A stretch of DNA of 64,000 nucleotides, taken from assembly GCA_905178155.1 (NCBI GenBank), contig CAJINV010000005.1, positions 3,651,253 to 3,715,252 of the forward strand, written 5' to 3'. Positions 32,428 to 43,169 of the stretch are shown piece after piece (position 1 is the first letter of the stretch; every line of letters starts with the position of its first letter). Origin of the DNA: Amoebophrya sp. A120. Lineage: Eukaryota > Sar > Dinophyceae > Syndiniales > Amoebophryaceae. The position numbers were made by a program, and so were the translations under genes. The notes beneath the pieces are model-generated. The model ran no database searches. It saw only the letters and a program-made list of their open reading frames with translations, and was not told the origin of the DNA.

Positions 32428-33904
32428 TTACTTATTATCCTTGCCACCTCCACCCCCGGCGCCACCTGGTGGCACTCCCGTTGCCGATACTTTTGCGATG
32501 TCTCGATAGGTCTGCTTTCCCCAGGAAAAGGGCACGTATCTGAAAATTTTGCATTTCAACGTGACAAGAACATATAGGTATAGCTGCATCTGTACAAAAA
32601 TAAACTACTACATCAAAAAGTAGAGACTCATGCAAGTACGACTAGTTCAAGCTCCACTTCGACTTCCGGCGGCATAAAGTAGACTACAGGAGTGCACGCG
32701 GAAATAACTAGTAGACAAACAGTACTTGTATTTGATCATGTGCGCCACTCGGTCCTTCATGGTGATGAACACCAGGAGGATGAAGTACATGAGTAGTATC
32801 GGCCAGAACACGGGGAGGTCGAAGACGCTGAAGAAGGTCATGAAGATCGAGATCCACACCATCCTCGTCCCGGCGACCCAGATATCAACCGCAAATATGT
32901 CTGGGTCTGGAAGAGTGCCAGACTTGTCATGCAGGTTTTCCATGACCCATGGGGTCTGGTATGTAGGACATAGCATGACAGAATCTGTGATAGTTGTATG
33001 ATGCCTATTCTGCATGAGAAACTGCATCTCGATTAGGTCACAAGTGGACAGCTTTTGGTAATAAATCATGCAACACAGATTTTTACATGATTCAGATTTA
33101 GCATGACAACTTCGGACCTTCCAGACCCAGACATATTTGCAATGCATACCAGAATTTGAATTCGGGCAGTTTTCTGCTAAAGGGGCGGAACTCGCCGTCC
33201 GACCGCTCTTCCGTTACGGAGGACGCACCGGTGGGGAGGATGGGCCCATCGTCGTCCATTTCGTCGGGGTCGAACTGAGAGCAGTTGCAATGGTTTGCGT
33301 TTGTGTATCAAAAAAGAGGAGAGACACTGACACAACTTTTGCTTTTACGCATGACTTAGTTGAAAATTCCAAATTAGCTACTACAAAGCGCAATCGTTCC
33401 GTATCACGATGGCACATCAAAAGAGAGATTATAGTGAAACAATAAAAACCAAATACTGCTGGTGAGAGGAAGCCGATGAAGAGATTGAGAAGGTAGATCC
33501 CGAGCATGTAGGTCACGATGTAGAAACCGTGAAGGAAGTACACCCGTATGCAGTACCTGTTGAATTAGAATTTGATTCACTTTTACTATGTGCTCACGGT
33601 GGTCCTGGTCCCGTTGATGCATGCATGAACTGCAACTTGAACAACAGTAGTAGGGGAAGATGAATTTTTTTACTATGAATATATCATCACTCTTCAAACA
33701 AAAACGAAACCGAAAGCACCAAAAAAAAACTACATTAACCAGTTTTATATACAGTAGGAGTGAAATGGCGAAGAAAGCCCATCTCTGCGTGGGAAAAATG
33801 ACTGTTCTGTCGAGCTGCGTCTGTGCTATTCTCTTGTATTTCAGCCACGCCTTCTGTGCCGGTGGTGTGCTCGTGGCACCCTCGCCTGGCCGGGGTAGCT
33901 CCAT
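32428..33904 (-). CDS. RER1: RER1 (ER retrieval receptor)
   Basis: Golgi membrane protein that returns escaped ER membrane proteins to the ER. Five exons: 33753-33904 (MELPRPGEG start; [19 protein letters not shown]), 33457-33556 ([19 protein letters not shown] then NLFIGFLSP), 33149-33274 ([15 protein letters not shown], then [14 protein letters not shown]), 32726-32882 ([20 protein letters not shown] and [12 protein letters not shown]) and 32428-32539 ([13 protein letters not shown]). These are the diagnostic RER1 segments in order, with four hydrophobic helices. Three introns are GT-AG; the fourth junction is a TSD element. Exons sum to 642 nt after dropping one TSD copy, giving 213 residues, close to the usual length. 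The tail is Gly-rich ([14 protein letters not shown]). Confidence 0.95.
32883..33148. mobile_element. Introner in RER1, TCTGGGTCTGG family (TSD ccaga)
   Basis: 266 bp. Ends TATCAACCGCAAATATG and (inverted) TATGCATTGCAAATATG, both followed by TCTGGGTCTGGAAG. Exact TSD ccaga. Removal joins LPEFKFW to VAGTRMVW, the normal RER1 sequence. Confidence 0.93.
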
Positions 33905-36699
33905 GGTGTGTTGTCGCGATGGGGATGTTCTTGGCTGGAGTTCTTGTGTATCTTTACAACTCCAAAAAGCCTGTCGCTGTGGAACTGGAAGTCCACGGAA
34001 CTGTTGGACTCGGGAGATTGATAGTATCGGCTCCAAAATACTTATTGACCGGAAGACTTCTGTCTACCTCCGGTCCTGCGACGCGAATGCGAAGGGTTTT
34101 CTCACCGCGTGTTGTCCTCCGCTGCGGCTTCCGTCGCCCACGGCAAGTCTTATTTTTCCTTGTTCTGTTCTAGTACTTACTCCGTGGCGAACGTAAGCTG
34201 CACCTGTTCAATCTTCTACCAGACCGGCGCGAGTATCGAGCGCAGCAAATCGATTCTGGTGCCTGGTTCAATCCTGGAAGACCACAGCCCGAACTAACAG
34301 TTCTTGTGCCGTCTTCAATAATAGGTCCTCGCAGGAGACTGCCCTTGCTACTGATAGTTCTTCAGCCGTTGTCCTAGCAACCAGCTCGCTTCTTTCTCTA
34401 CCCGTCTTCGCGTCGTAGTTCCTTGTTGGTATGATTCCTCCAGCGCTGCTGGTACAGGTTCTACTCCTGTGCTGCCACTTCTTTCTCTCTACGAAGATGA
34501 GGAAGGATACCGCCTGCTCATCAAGAAGCGCGTGAATAAAAATGGACGTGATCGGGTGTTCTCGTCGTACCTCGCCACTTATTTTGATGACAGGACCCGT
34601 AAAATGTGGAGTGCTTGTGCTGGTGCTATTCTGCTTTGTCTATTCTCGTGCCTGTGTCGCGCTGGTGAACATTTGACTTTGTTCCGCCCCGATCTTGACC
34701 AGTTCGTGGCAGGAGCGGCCCGACGAAGATGAAGCGCTGGCGATTTAGGTCGTGGTCCTCTTTAGCGTCGCCAACCCGAGCAAACGAGCGAGCGACTGGT
34801 CGTGTTGGCAGCCAACATATTACTAGTCTGAAATGTAGAACAAATTTCGTCCAACCAGAAGTCTTTTTCGTTGGTTGCTTAGTTAACTCAATTATCGTCT
34901 GGAATGGGTTGTACTAAATGTCATTCTAGGAATCAACAAAACAAACTCACTTTCGCAAAAATGCTAATTTCGTGTGGTCCATCGAAGCAGGAACGGCACG
35001 CTCGTTATTATACTAGCAAAAATTGTTGTCGGATCGCGATCGTCGGTCGCTGTTCTTGAGAAAAGCTGAGATTTTTACGGCTTCACTCTGCTTTTTTATT
35101 GCGGGATCAATCGCGAGCGCGACGTTGTAGTCATGCTCAACTGCTCAACATTAGATCGAGGAAAAATCATTCACGTTCTTGTGCCTGTCTCGATCTAACG
35201 GTTCCTTTGCGCATGTGTTGCCTTCTCAATATTATCAGTGATCTTTTATGTTTTTCTGTTTTCGATTCCTCGAAAAATTCGATTCTCACACCGAAGACAG
35301 AACAGCTCAGTATCTGCAAGTACTATAATATTGAAAAAAGGGACATATTCGTCCTCTCGTTGGCTATTTTTTTCCTTTTTTTGACTTTTCAATCTTGTAA
35401 AAATGAAGCAGTTTTCAAGTCCAGAAGATTCGTTTTTGTCGGTATAGACAAAGCTAAGCTGCGCCCACCTTGCAGCTGGTAAAACATCGAGAAGAATGGA
35501 ACCATCAGGGGCACCACTAGAAAGTGGCTTCTGAGGTTTATTTTCCTAGCCGTAGTAGGCGGAAGCATCAACAAAACGCGGCTCTAGCTGAACAAAACTT
35601 TCTTGGGCGGGGGAGGGGGTACTAATGCGAAAGTTTGCTTTAAAGATGAAGCTCGATCTGTGAAAGTACTAGAAGATCCTGTAGTCCTCGGTGGCCTTAG
35701 TTACCTTTTCGATTGCTGGAAGTGCAAACCCAGTTTAGTTTGGTATTCAAATTATCGCAGAGGCACTTTGAAGTTTTCTGTGGCTGCTACTCGAACCGCA
35801 TGGTATGGATGCTGCAAACGGTTGCTCATCTGCCAAATTGTGGTCAATGCCAAGCATACAAATCAGTGGCCTAGAAGGAAGCAACTGCAGGTTGGTATAC
35901 ATTCAAAGTCGATTCTGGTTCGTGGTCTGGTCGCAATCACCACCACTCCGTCGTTGTTATGATGTTGTATCTCCCTGCTCATCTTGCAGAAAATGTACTA
36001 ATGTTGTTCTATCAGGTGATCCTACACCGCAGCTGCCATCAAGTAGCTATATCCAACTTTCATCGGGCCATGGCATGGCCGTCATCTTGTTGCACTATAT
36101 ATAACCTTAAGCAGTACATCTCCATATCGAGGCTGTACTGCTTTTGCCCACGCTCGATACCACTCGAAGTAGCAATCTGCGAGGAGCAAGCCCGCGTATT
36201 TTTATTCTGAAAGGGAGTGGCCGATAGAGCGGGTGAGAGCGTCCAGAAAAAAATCACCCCCCAGCACCAGCTTGCTGCCAACTTAAACCACTCCAAGACA
36301 GTCAAGAGGATCTCCCCTTGATATTTAGCTCTTCTGTCAGGTGAAATGGTCACCGTACTTGTAAGTCGCATGCTGTTTGTTCCAAAAAAGCGATCGCTTC
36401 TTCGAACTTAGCTGTCGTCGGTATACAGTGTAAAGTCCTAGTATCCTATTCGTAAATCTACACCTAGAAAAGAAAGTCTCATGATGTTGACTACATTGGT
36501 TGCTGCTTCTCATATTCTATTTCATGTGTTCAAAAGTAGTACTTAAATCAAAAAGTTGAACAAGGTAAAAAGTCAATATTCTCGTTTGTTGATAATTATT
36601 CTCAGATAAAAGGTAAACCTGAATCAATTATCAACAACTTGTCGAACCTTACTCTCACTGGAGCAGCTTCGTGTCTTCCACTCGACCTCAACGTTGTTC
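33905..36699. other. Long intergenic region (2.8 kb), nothing recognised
   Basis: Upstream of RER1 and downstream of the CCCH gene. AT-rich in places (35200-35420). Short ORFs only, no known motifs, no TSD element and no clear RNA gene seen. Confidence 0.35.
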
Positions 36700-39166
36700 T
36701 CACTGAAACTGCATTTCGTTCCTCCTCTTCTTTTGATTCCGATATCAAATGTAAAAATGTCTGGGTCTGGAAGAGTGCAAGATTTGTGATGTAGGTTTTC
36801 CAGGACCCATGAGGTCTGGAATGCGAGACCCAGCATGACAGATTCTTTGAGGTCTCTACCATGCCTGTCCTGCATGAGAAACTCCCCCTCAACTTGGTCA
36901 AAAGCGGACAGCTTTTGGCACTCACGCGACACAGATTTTTGCATCATTCAGATTTAGCATGACAAGTCCTAATCTTCCAGACCCAGACATTTTTGCATGT
37001 GATATCCGATCGACAAACTCGATTTCGTCTTCGCTGTCTTCGTATCAAATGTAAAAATGTCTGGGTCTGGAAGATTCCGAGATTTGTCATGCAGTTTTTC
37101 CAAGCTCCACCAAGTCTGGAATGCAGGGCCTAGCATCACAGGTTCTGCAGCCCCTTACTGATGCCCATTATGCATGAGAAATGCCCTCTGAGCATGGCGA
37201 GAAATGGGGACCTTTTGCAAGTCATGCAACACAGATTTTTGTATCACCCGCAACACGCATCACAAGTTCGCATTCTTCCAGACCCAGACATTTTTACATT
37301 TGATACTTCGTCCGCTGAGGGAATTTCCCGTGTTCCGATGGTTGACTTTACATTCCGGCCCCCTCGGTAGTTGTCATCCCCACGTTTATTGTTGTTCCCA
37401 CCTCCACCGCCCCGCGGAGGATTCCTGTCCCCCCGATCCCGATCGTCCCTGCCCCGGCTGCGGTCCCGACTGCGGTCCCGGTCGTTGCCACCGCGCTGCG
37501 GCTTCAAAAACTCCTTCGGCGGCCCACCGGCCTTCGGCTTCAGATTTGCGGACGACCCTCCGCGGGTCGTGTTGTTGTACTCGGCCGGTGGGCCCGCGTT
37601 GCGGCTTCCGCGGTCGTCACGACCTCCACCACGGTTGTTCCCTCCTCGGTTGTAGTTGTCCCGGTCATCGTCCCGTCCGGTGTCGCCCCACTCCTCGCGG
37701 GAAATCTTGTTGACGGAGGCGATGTCCCGGTGTTCATACGGGTTCCCGCCCTTCTGCGCAGAGGTGTTTCCGCTGTACATCACCTGAGACTTCTGCCCGT
37801 TTTTGTCCACGTGGTACACCACCTTAGTTCCCGAACCCGCAGGAGGTCCCATGTTAGAACCACTCGTCGGTTGTTGCTGCACGACCGCTGTACTGGCCGC
37901 TGCGGCGGCGGCCGCGACCTGCCGGTCCTTTTCCGCATTCTGCTGCTCCAAAGCCATGATGTCGTTCTCCATCCGGACGCGTCTGGCCGCGTGCCAATCG
38001 TCTAGTTCTTGCAACTTCGACTCGTAGTAGTCCGCGGCCTCGCGGAGTTTCCCCTCGTAGTAAAACTGGATCTCCTTTTTCTCGTTCTCCAACTCCTCGT
38101 CCCAGCCCCGCCCCCACCAGATGGAGTCTTTCGACTTCGGCACGTACCAAACCGGATAACCACTGTGGTTGAACAAACAGCCCGCCACCCGGCACTCCGG
38201 GCCGTTCTTACACGTCGACGCCCGGCACTTCTGGATCGTCTTCAGGGCCTCGTCCGCGTTCGCGTGCACTTTGTCGCACTGTTCCGCGGTCTGGTCACAG
38301 CAGCCGGTGAGAAAACGGAAGCAAATCGTCGAGCGACCGCCCTTGACGACGCGACGAATGTATTGGTCTTGAATGCTACCCTTCACCGGCCCGCCGGGGT
38401 GCTGGTACAGGCAGTTCTTCAGTTTGCAGCGATCCCCGTTCCGGCACGGGAGGGAAGCGTAGTAGCTGTAGACTTTGTCCAGTTCTTCCGTCGGCGGGTG
38501 GCGGAGCGGGCAGAGGTCCTGGAAGGGGCACTCGCCGATCAAGTACAAGCGACACAGCTTCTTCCGGTCGTCGTTGCAGACCACGCATTGCAAATCGTCG
38601 ATGTGCCGCTCAAACACTTCTTCCTGAGAATTTCGTTTTCATTTGTGATAGTACGTCTTTCTCTTTTCATCCACTAGAAAGAGCAAATCATATTTGCCGA
38701 TTGTTATCTGATGGTGCGCGGTGGAAGTCTTGTGCTAATGTGCATCATGACAAAGTCCATTTCAACTGTACCCTATGCAACACAAATCAACTTTTATTAC
38801 CTCTTCCTCCTGCGATTCAATTTCGGATTCCGCGTTGGCAAACTCCTGCGAGAATTCGTCCACCACACTGGCCTGATCGACGTCTAACTCCAGAACATCG
38901 GCGTTGTCCAGAAACAGTTGACAGGTTTTGAAGCACTGCGCGGACGAGAGGCGGAGACTGGTCAGGTCAAAGTTGTCCAGGACCGCATCCGGGGCGGAAG
39001 ATTCCCCATCGGCTGCTTTCAACAGTGTCTTCGCCAGTTGTTCCAGCTGCTTGATGGAACGCGGCGTCAAAGCGAGCAGCTTAATGTTCTGATTCAACAA
39101 CTCCAAAGCGTGGGCACCCTGCGCTCGGGTGAGCTTCATCGAAGTAAGGTCGAAGAACTTCCCCAT
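36700..39166 (-). CDS. CCCH zinc-finger / RGG-rich RNA-binding protein
   Basis: Predicted RNA-binding protein of 584 residues. Exon 1 (38801-39166, ATG 39166) is a helical acidic domain starting MGKFFDLTSMKLTRAQGAHA. After a GTAATA...CTCAG intron, exon 2 (37306-38623) carries four CCCH-type fingers: CRLYLIGECPFQDLCPLRH, CRNGDRCKLKNCLYQH, CFRFLTGCCDQTAEQCDKVH and CKNGPECRVAGCLFNH. A coiled coil (EELENEKKEIQFYYEGKLRE) and a long RGG/RDR-rich tail follow. The second and fourth fingers have the C-x5-C-x4-C-x3-H spacing seen in Nab2/ZC3H14-type proteins. Exons 37005-37042 and 36700-36742 finish the acidic then basic C-terminus. Total 1755 nt, a whole number of codons. Confidence 0.9.
36743..37004. 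mobile_element. Introner in CCCH gene (distal), TCTGGGTCTGG family (TSD tccga)
   Basis: 262 bp with near-perfect TIRs (TATCAAATGTAAAAATG / TATCACATGCAAAAATG, then TCTGGGTCTGGAAGA). Exact TSD tccga. Removal joins IEFVDR to NQKKRRNEMQFQ and stop. Confidence 0.93.
37043..37305. mobile_element. Introner in CCCH gene (proximal), TCTGGGTCTGG family (TSD cttcg)
   Basis: 263 bp. The first 32 bases of each end are identical as inverted repeats (TATCAAATGTAAAAATG + TCTGGGTCTGGAAGA). Exact TSD cttcg. Only 38 bases of exon separate it from the next element. Removal joins IPSADE to DSEDEIEFVD in frame. Confidence 0.95.
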
Positions 39167-40556
39167 TTTGTTGCGGGCGTTTGAGTTATTTGTTCGTATC
39201 TACAACAATACCGTTTGGTGCAAAAAGTATGGAAAACTTGAAAAAAGTTCTTTCTGCAGAAGTTGTGGTAGCTCTGTATACAAAAAAACTGACAATTTGT
39301 TCTCCGAGTGCCCTAAAATTAGTCTGTGTCGCCTACAGAAAGAGTAGGTGAATTACTCCACACTGTAGTGGTCTTGACAAACAAAAAAACACTTTTGTCC
39401 CTAAAGGCAATTTTTTTGATTGAAAATTGATGAGACGAGATGCTGAAGGGTGAAACGAGAAATTGTTGCGCGAAATAGTTCGGTCAATGAAAATGATTGA
39501 GCTTTGTTCTCATTGGTCGTAGCGTTCTTTGGCATGGGTCACTGTTTACAGGTGTACGAGAAGGTAAACAAATGCTGGCTTGGAAAAATCATTTTTGCTG
39601 GGTCGTGATCTTCATGTTTTACTTTTTGTTTTTTTCCAGTGAGGCTCGTATGCAACGGTGAAATAAAACAAGATCCCCGTGGTCTACAAAAGAATGATCC
39701 ACCACTTGATTGTTTTTCAGCTCGGTTGGGGAAAAAACGCAATCGTGCATGCATTTGAACTTTTCAAACAAAATCTAGGCTGCATTTGTAGATTTACATT
39801 TACACTGGGATGCGCTGGTGTAATAATTACATCTACCCATCACGACGTTGATTTTTCAAAACGGGATTCAACTTTCGAGTATATCGATCAACGCTCATAC
39901 GCGATTGCGATTCGAAGATCTTGATGATGTTAATGTTTGAGGCGAAGCTACGTACTGTATAAATTGCTTCCATGAAGAAACATCAGCCTGATCATCTGCT
40001 CTGTTTATTTCTCGTGCCTTTGGATGCTTTCAGATCGAATCGACGGCTGCAGGAGCAAATTTCTTAAATACGAAACGCTAGTACAACGTGCAAGTATTCC
40101 ATCAATAAAGGTGCAATATAATATGGTTAGTTTTCGCATTCTATTGTTTCTTCACGGGATAGTTTTTGAGATGCCCATTTGGATTTGCGACGGTATTTGA
40201 CATTTCGCATTCACCTTTGAACAGCGATGAGAATCAAGAGTGTGCCCATGATGAACAACATGAAGCACGGAAAAGGTGACCGCGAGTCGTCAAGCACAGA
40301 TATCTCGTTATATTGCGCCTTTTCAATTTCTATGAGGAGCTCATGCTCAGCAACATGCTAAGACAATCTATAGCTAGCTGCGGTTTCGCTACTACGGGGC
40401 AGGCACCAAGCACGTGAGCAGCACTGCCTGCCATCTTGCTTGACGGGCAGGCTGAGTGCCAACGTGCGTGCGCCGAGGCCACGCTTGTTCTACTCTGGAA
40501 TTATCGACTTCGCTTTTACAATGGGTTGCACAGCGCGCAGCAATCGATTCTGCCGA
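39167..40556. other. Intergenic region, nothing recognised
   Basis: About 1.4 kb between the CCCH and SPFH genes. AT-rich, with short ORFs only. No TIR element found. Confidence 0.35.
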
Positions 40557-42121
40557 TCATACCGTGCTGACCAACGAGTCGTACTTGGCCACGGGGAAGC
40601 CGCCGACCAGCTCATTGACGGTTGACCGCATCTTGTCGAAGTAAATGAACTTGATCAAGTCCGTCTGGGAGAAGTTTAGTCGCGACTGCACGTACAGGTA
40701 ACCGCTACCCTGGGCGTCAAGGAGGATACCTGTGGTCGGGGAGATAGAGTTTTCTTATGATGTTCTTGGAAGCGGTTTATCTAATCTTGTTTTTTTTCTC
40801 ATGCAGCAAAAAGCGCATTTTAACGCATTACACATACGCTTACCCTGCCCCCTTGCCGCATACTCCGCAACGGTGAAGTTCGTTTGCCTATAGGTGTCGT
40901 CCAGGATCTGCCTCTCTTCAGCATATATCTTCGACACGTTTTGGTTAGCCTGGGCTTCGATTACCTGTGGTAAGTATGAATGAGAGTGGCTCCTGATTGG
41001 TCGCTTTCTTGCGGTTCTTTCATCATTTCACGATAAGAGCTCTACCCCGAGAACTCCACAAAAGAATCGAGGAAGCACAGCACCCCACAACTCACCTGTG
41101 TTTCCCCCTCCACTCCGCTGGTGACCGCGCGTCGTATGGAAATCTGCTTGTTTAGATACACGTTGTCAATCGTGCTGAAGCTGGTACTCCCCAAGCCTAT
41201 CGCTCCTAAGTACACGGCTGTCACGTAGCCGTACACGGGTTGCAGTCTCGCGTTGATTTTATGCGATACAAATTTCCCGTACATGTACGAATTGCATGCT
41301 AACTTTGAGTGTCAAACTTGTCATGCTGAAGAGGATTCAAGGAAAACGAAAAGTTTGTCATGCAGAAACCGCATTTGCACGTCGTGTAATAGTACGGGAA
41401 TAAATTTACTGTGGATAGATTTCCCACCCGATCACCTTGGCGACGTAATCCCGGTCGGTCAGAAACTGCTCCATTTGGAGGGTGCCCGACCCGATAACCA
41501 CGGCCACCGCGTTTTTGATGATGGTGATATACCGTGCCTCCCAGTTCTTCTGCGGAAAGAAGCTGATGATCTGACGATGTTTATTTTGGAGAAGCATTTT
41601 TGTTCGATTGTGGTCTACTCATGCAACATCTCCGGAAAAGGAAAAGGAAAACCACGAGAATGGAGTAGTACTGGTTGGTTATTTTCTTTTTTTCATTTTG
41701 ATTTTCTACTTCCTTGCATACTGTTTCTTGTTCCCGTACACTATAAACTCAATCCAATGGCAATAGGTACCTCCGGCAAATACTCCACCCTTAACTTGTA
41801 GTAACACGTGAGTGACACGTGCACCGAGACCGCACTGCTCCCTACCCCCACCCGGCCCGTGATCGCGTTTCCGTTGGGGCACCCCGGGCAAAACGACAGC
41901 TCCGTCCAGGTGGTCGGAAAAGCTTCGAGCTGTCGGGCGAGGCCGAGCATGTAGCGCCCGGGGCCGTAGATTTTCCCCTTGTTGTACTGCCGGTTAATGC
42001 TGTTGAACTCTAAGCCGAGGTTGTTGACGTCCATCGTGGTAAACGAGCACGCGAAGAGGATCACGGAAGCTAGGATCACCGAGAACCAGCAACACAGACA
42101 ACACTGGGCTTCGCTCTTCAT
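40557..42121 (-). CDS. SPFH/Band-7-like membrane protein
   Basis: Predicted 318-residue protein. ATG 42121 begins MKSEAQCCLCCWFSVILASV, a membrane-anchor helix. A prohibitin-homology-like region follows: FNSINRQYNKGKIYGPGRYM, VSVHVSLTCYYKLRVEYLPE, YITIIKNAVAVVIGSGTL, then the helical EAQANQNVSKIYAEERQILD and FIYFDKMRSTVNELVGGFPV. SPFH proteins scaffold membrane microdomains; this family call is from the overall pattern, not one signature. Exons: 41771-42121, 41418-41570, 41096-41259, 40844-40964 and 40557-40729. Three introns are GT-AG and one is a TSD element. Lengths sum to 957 nt, whole codons. Confidence 0.75.
41260..41417. mobile_element. Introner in SPFH gene (TSD gattt)
   Basis: 158 bp. 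Ends TATGCGATACAAATTTCCCG and (inverted) TATCCACAGTAAATTTATTC, both leading to CCCGTAC. Exact TSD gattt. Removal joins VAKVIGWEI to NARLQPVYGY in frame. Shares an internal stretch (cagaaaccgcatttgcacgt) with the right part of the element at 25502-27015. Confidence 0.9.
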
Positions 42122-43169
42122 CTTGTTGCTGATGATCTTTTTTATGGGCCTTGCTTATATATTGGTGGATCACTGCTGGTGTCGAATTCTTCGGCGGCGA
42201 CGCGACGGACGCGGTGGCTGAGGTTGTGATAGACAGCTCAATTCTTGCGTGGAACGGTTTGGATTCTGTTTTTTTTATTCTGCTAGGAGGTTTGACCCGT
42301 CGTTGCGCCACCGTGCGGAATTCCGATTTTGTCGCTTGCAATGATCTCCCTCGTTTCCCGCTTGTCGCAACCGCAACCACCTAGGCGTCTTTGAGGAACA
42401 CTTGCGCCCGGTAGAAGTTGCCGCGACACGGATAGAAACAAAACGCGGAAGCGTTCAGACTGGTTGCGGGAACGATCGCCATCTTGTGCTTTGTTTCTTT
42501 TCCACTCAGAAAAATCTTCAGCGTTCGTGCGGGTAGATCACCTGTTCAAATTGAACTTCCTGATCATGAGTCTCTCGTCTCTTTTCGCAAAGGAGCGACA
42601 CTCAAGCCCCGGTGCAAGAAGTCGAAGTCACGCAGGACAGAAGATCAAGGAAGAAAGAAATTTTTCTACCGATTGCTACGAGCCGCGGATCTTTTGATTG
42701 GCTGTTGAGCGATGATTTGGAACATCATGTGAACGTTCTTGGGCTTTGCTGCGACGGGATGCGCACGAACAACGACCGAAAGTTTCATTGCCAATTGGTA
42801 CTGTTTGCCAAAGTGTTTTTTATCTCCTAGAGACACGGATGTGAATGATAATGAAATGCAAATGGAAATCATGCTTGTTCCGTAGCACGCCATGGATTCT
42901 GACTCACCTGTATCAACATTGGTCAATGTATCAGAGCATCGAAAACAAGCCCCTTCCGTACGTACATCGTTTCTACTTCTAAAATCGATTAGCTAGAGGA
43001 CTCTGCAGCAGTAGTTGTCGAAATCTACGGCGGTGGTTGTACTACCACAACGATGTGACAAATCATCGAACCTGTGCTCGAGAGATTGCTGTCCACCAGC
43101 CGCATCTAGTACCTCGCCGTGAGCACAGATGAACCACTAGTCCATCAGGCACCACAGAATCCTGCTCTA
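42122..43169. other. Intergenic region, nothing recognised
   Basis: About 1 kb between the Cys-rich surface gene and the SPFH gene. Short ORFs only. Confidence 0.35.
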
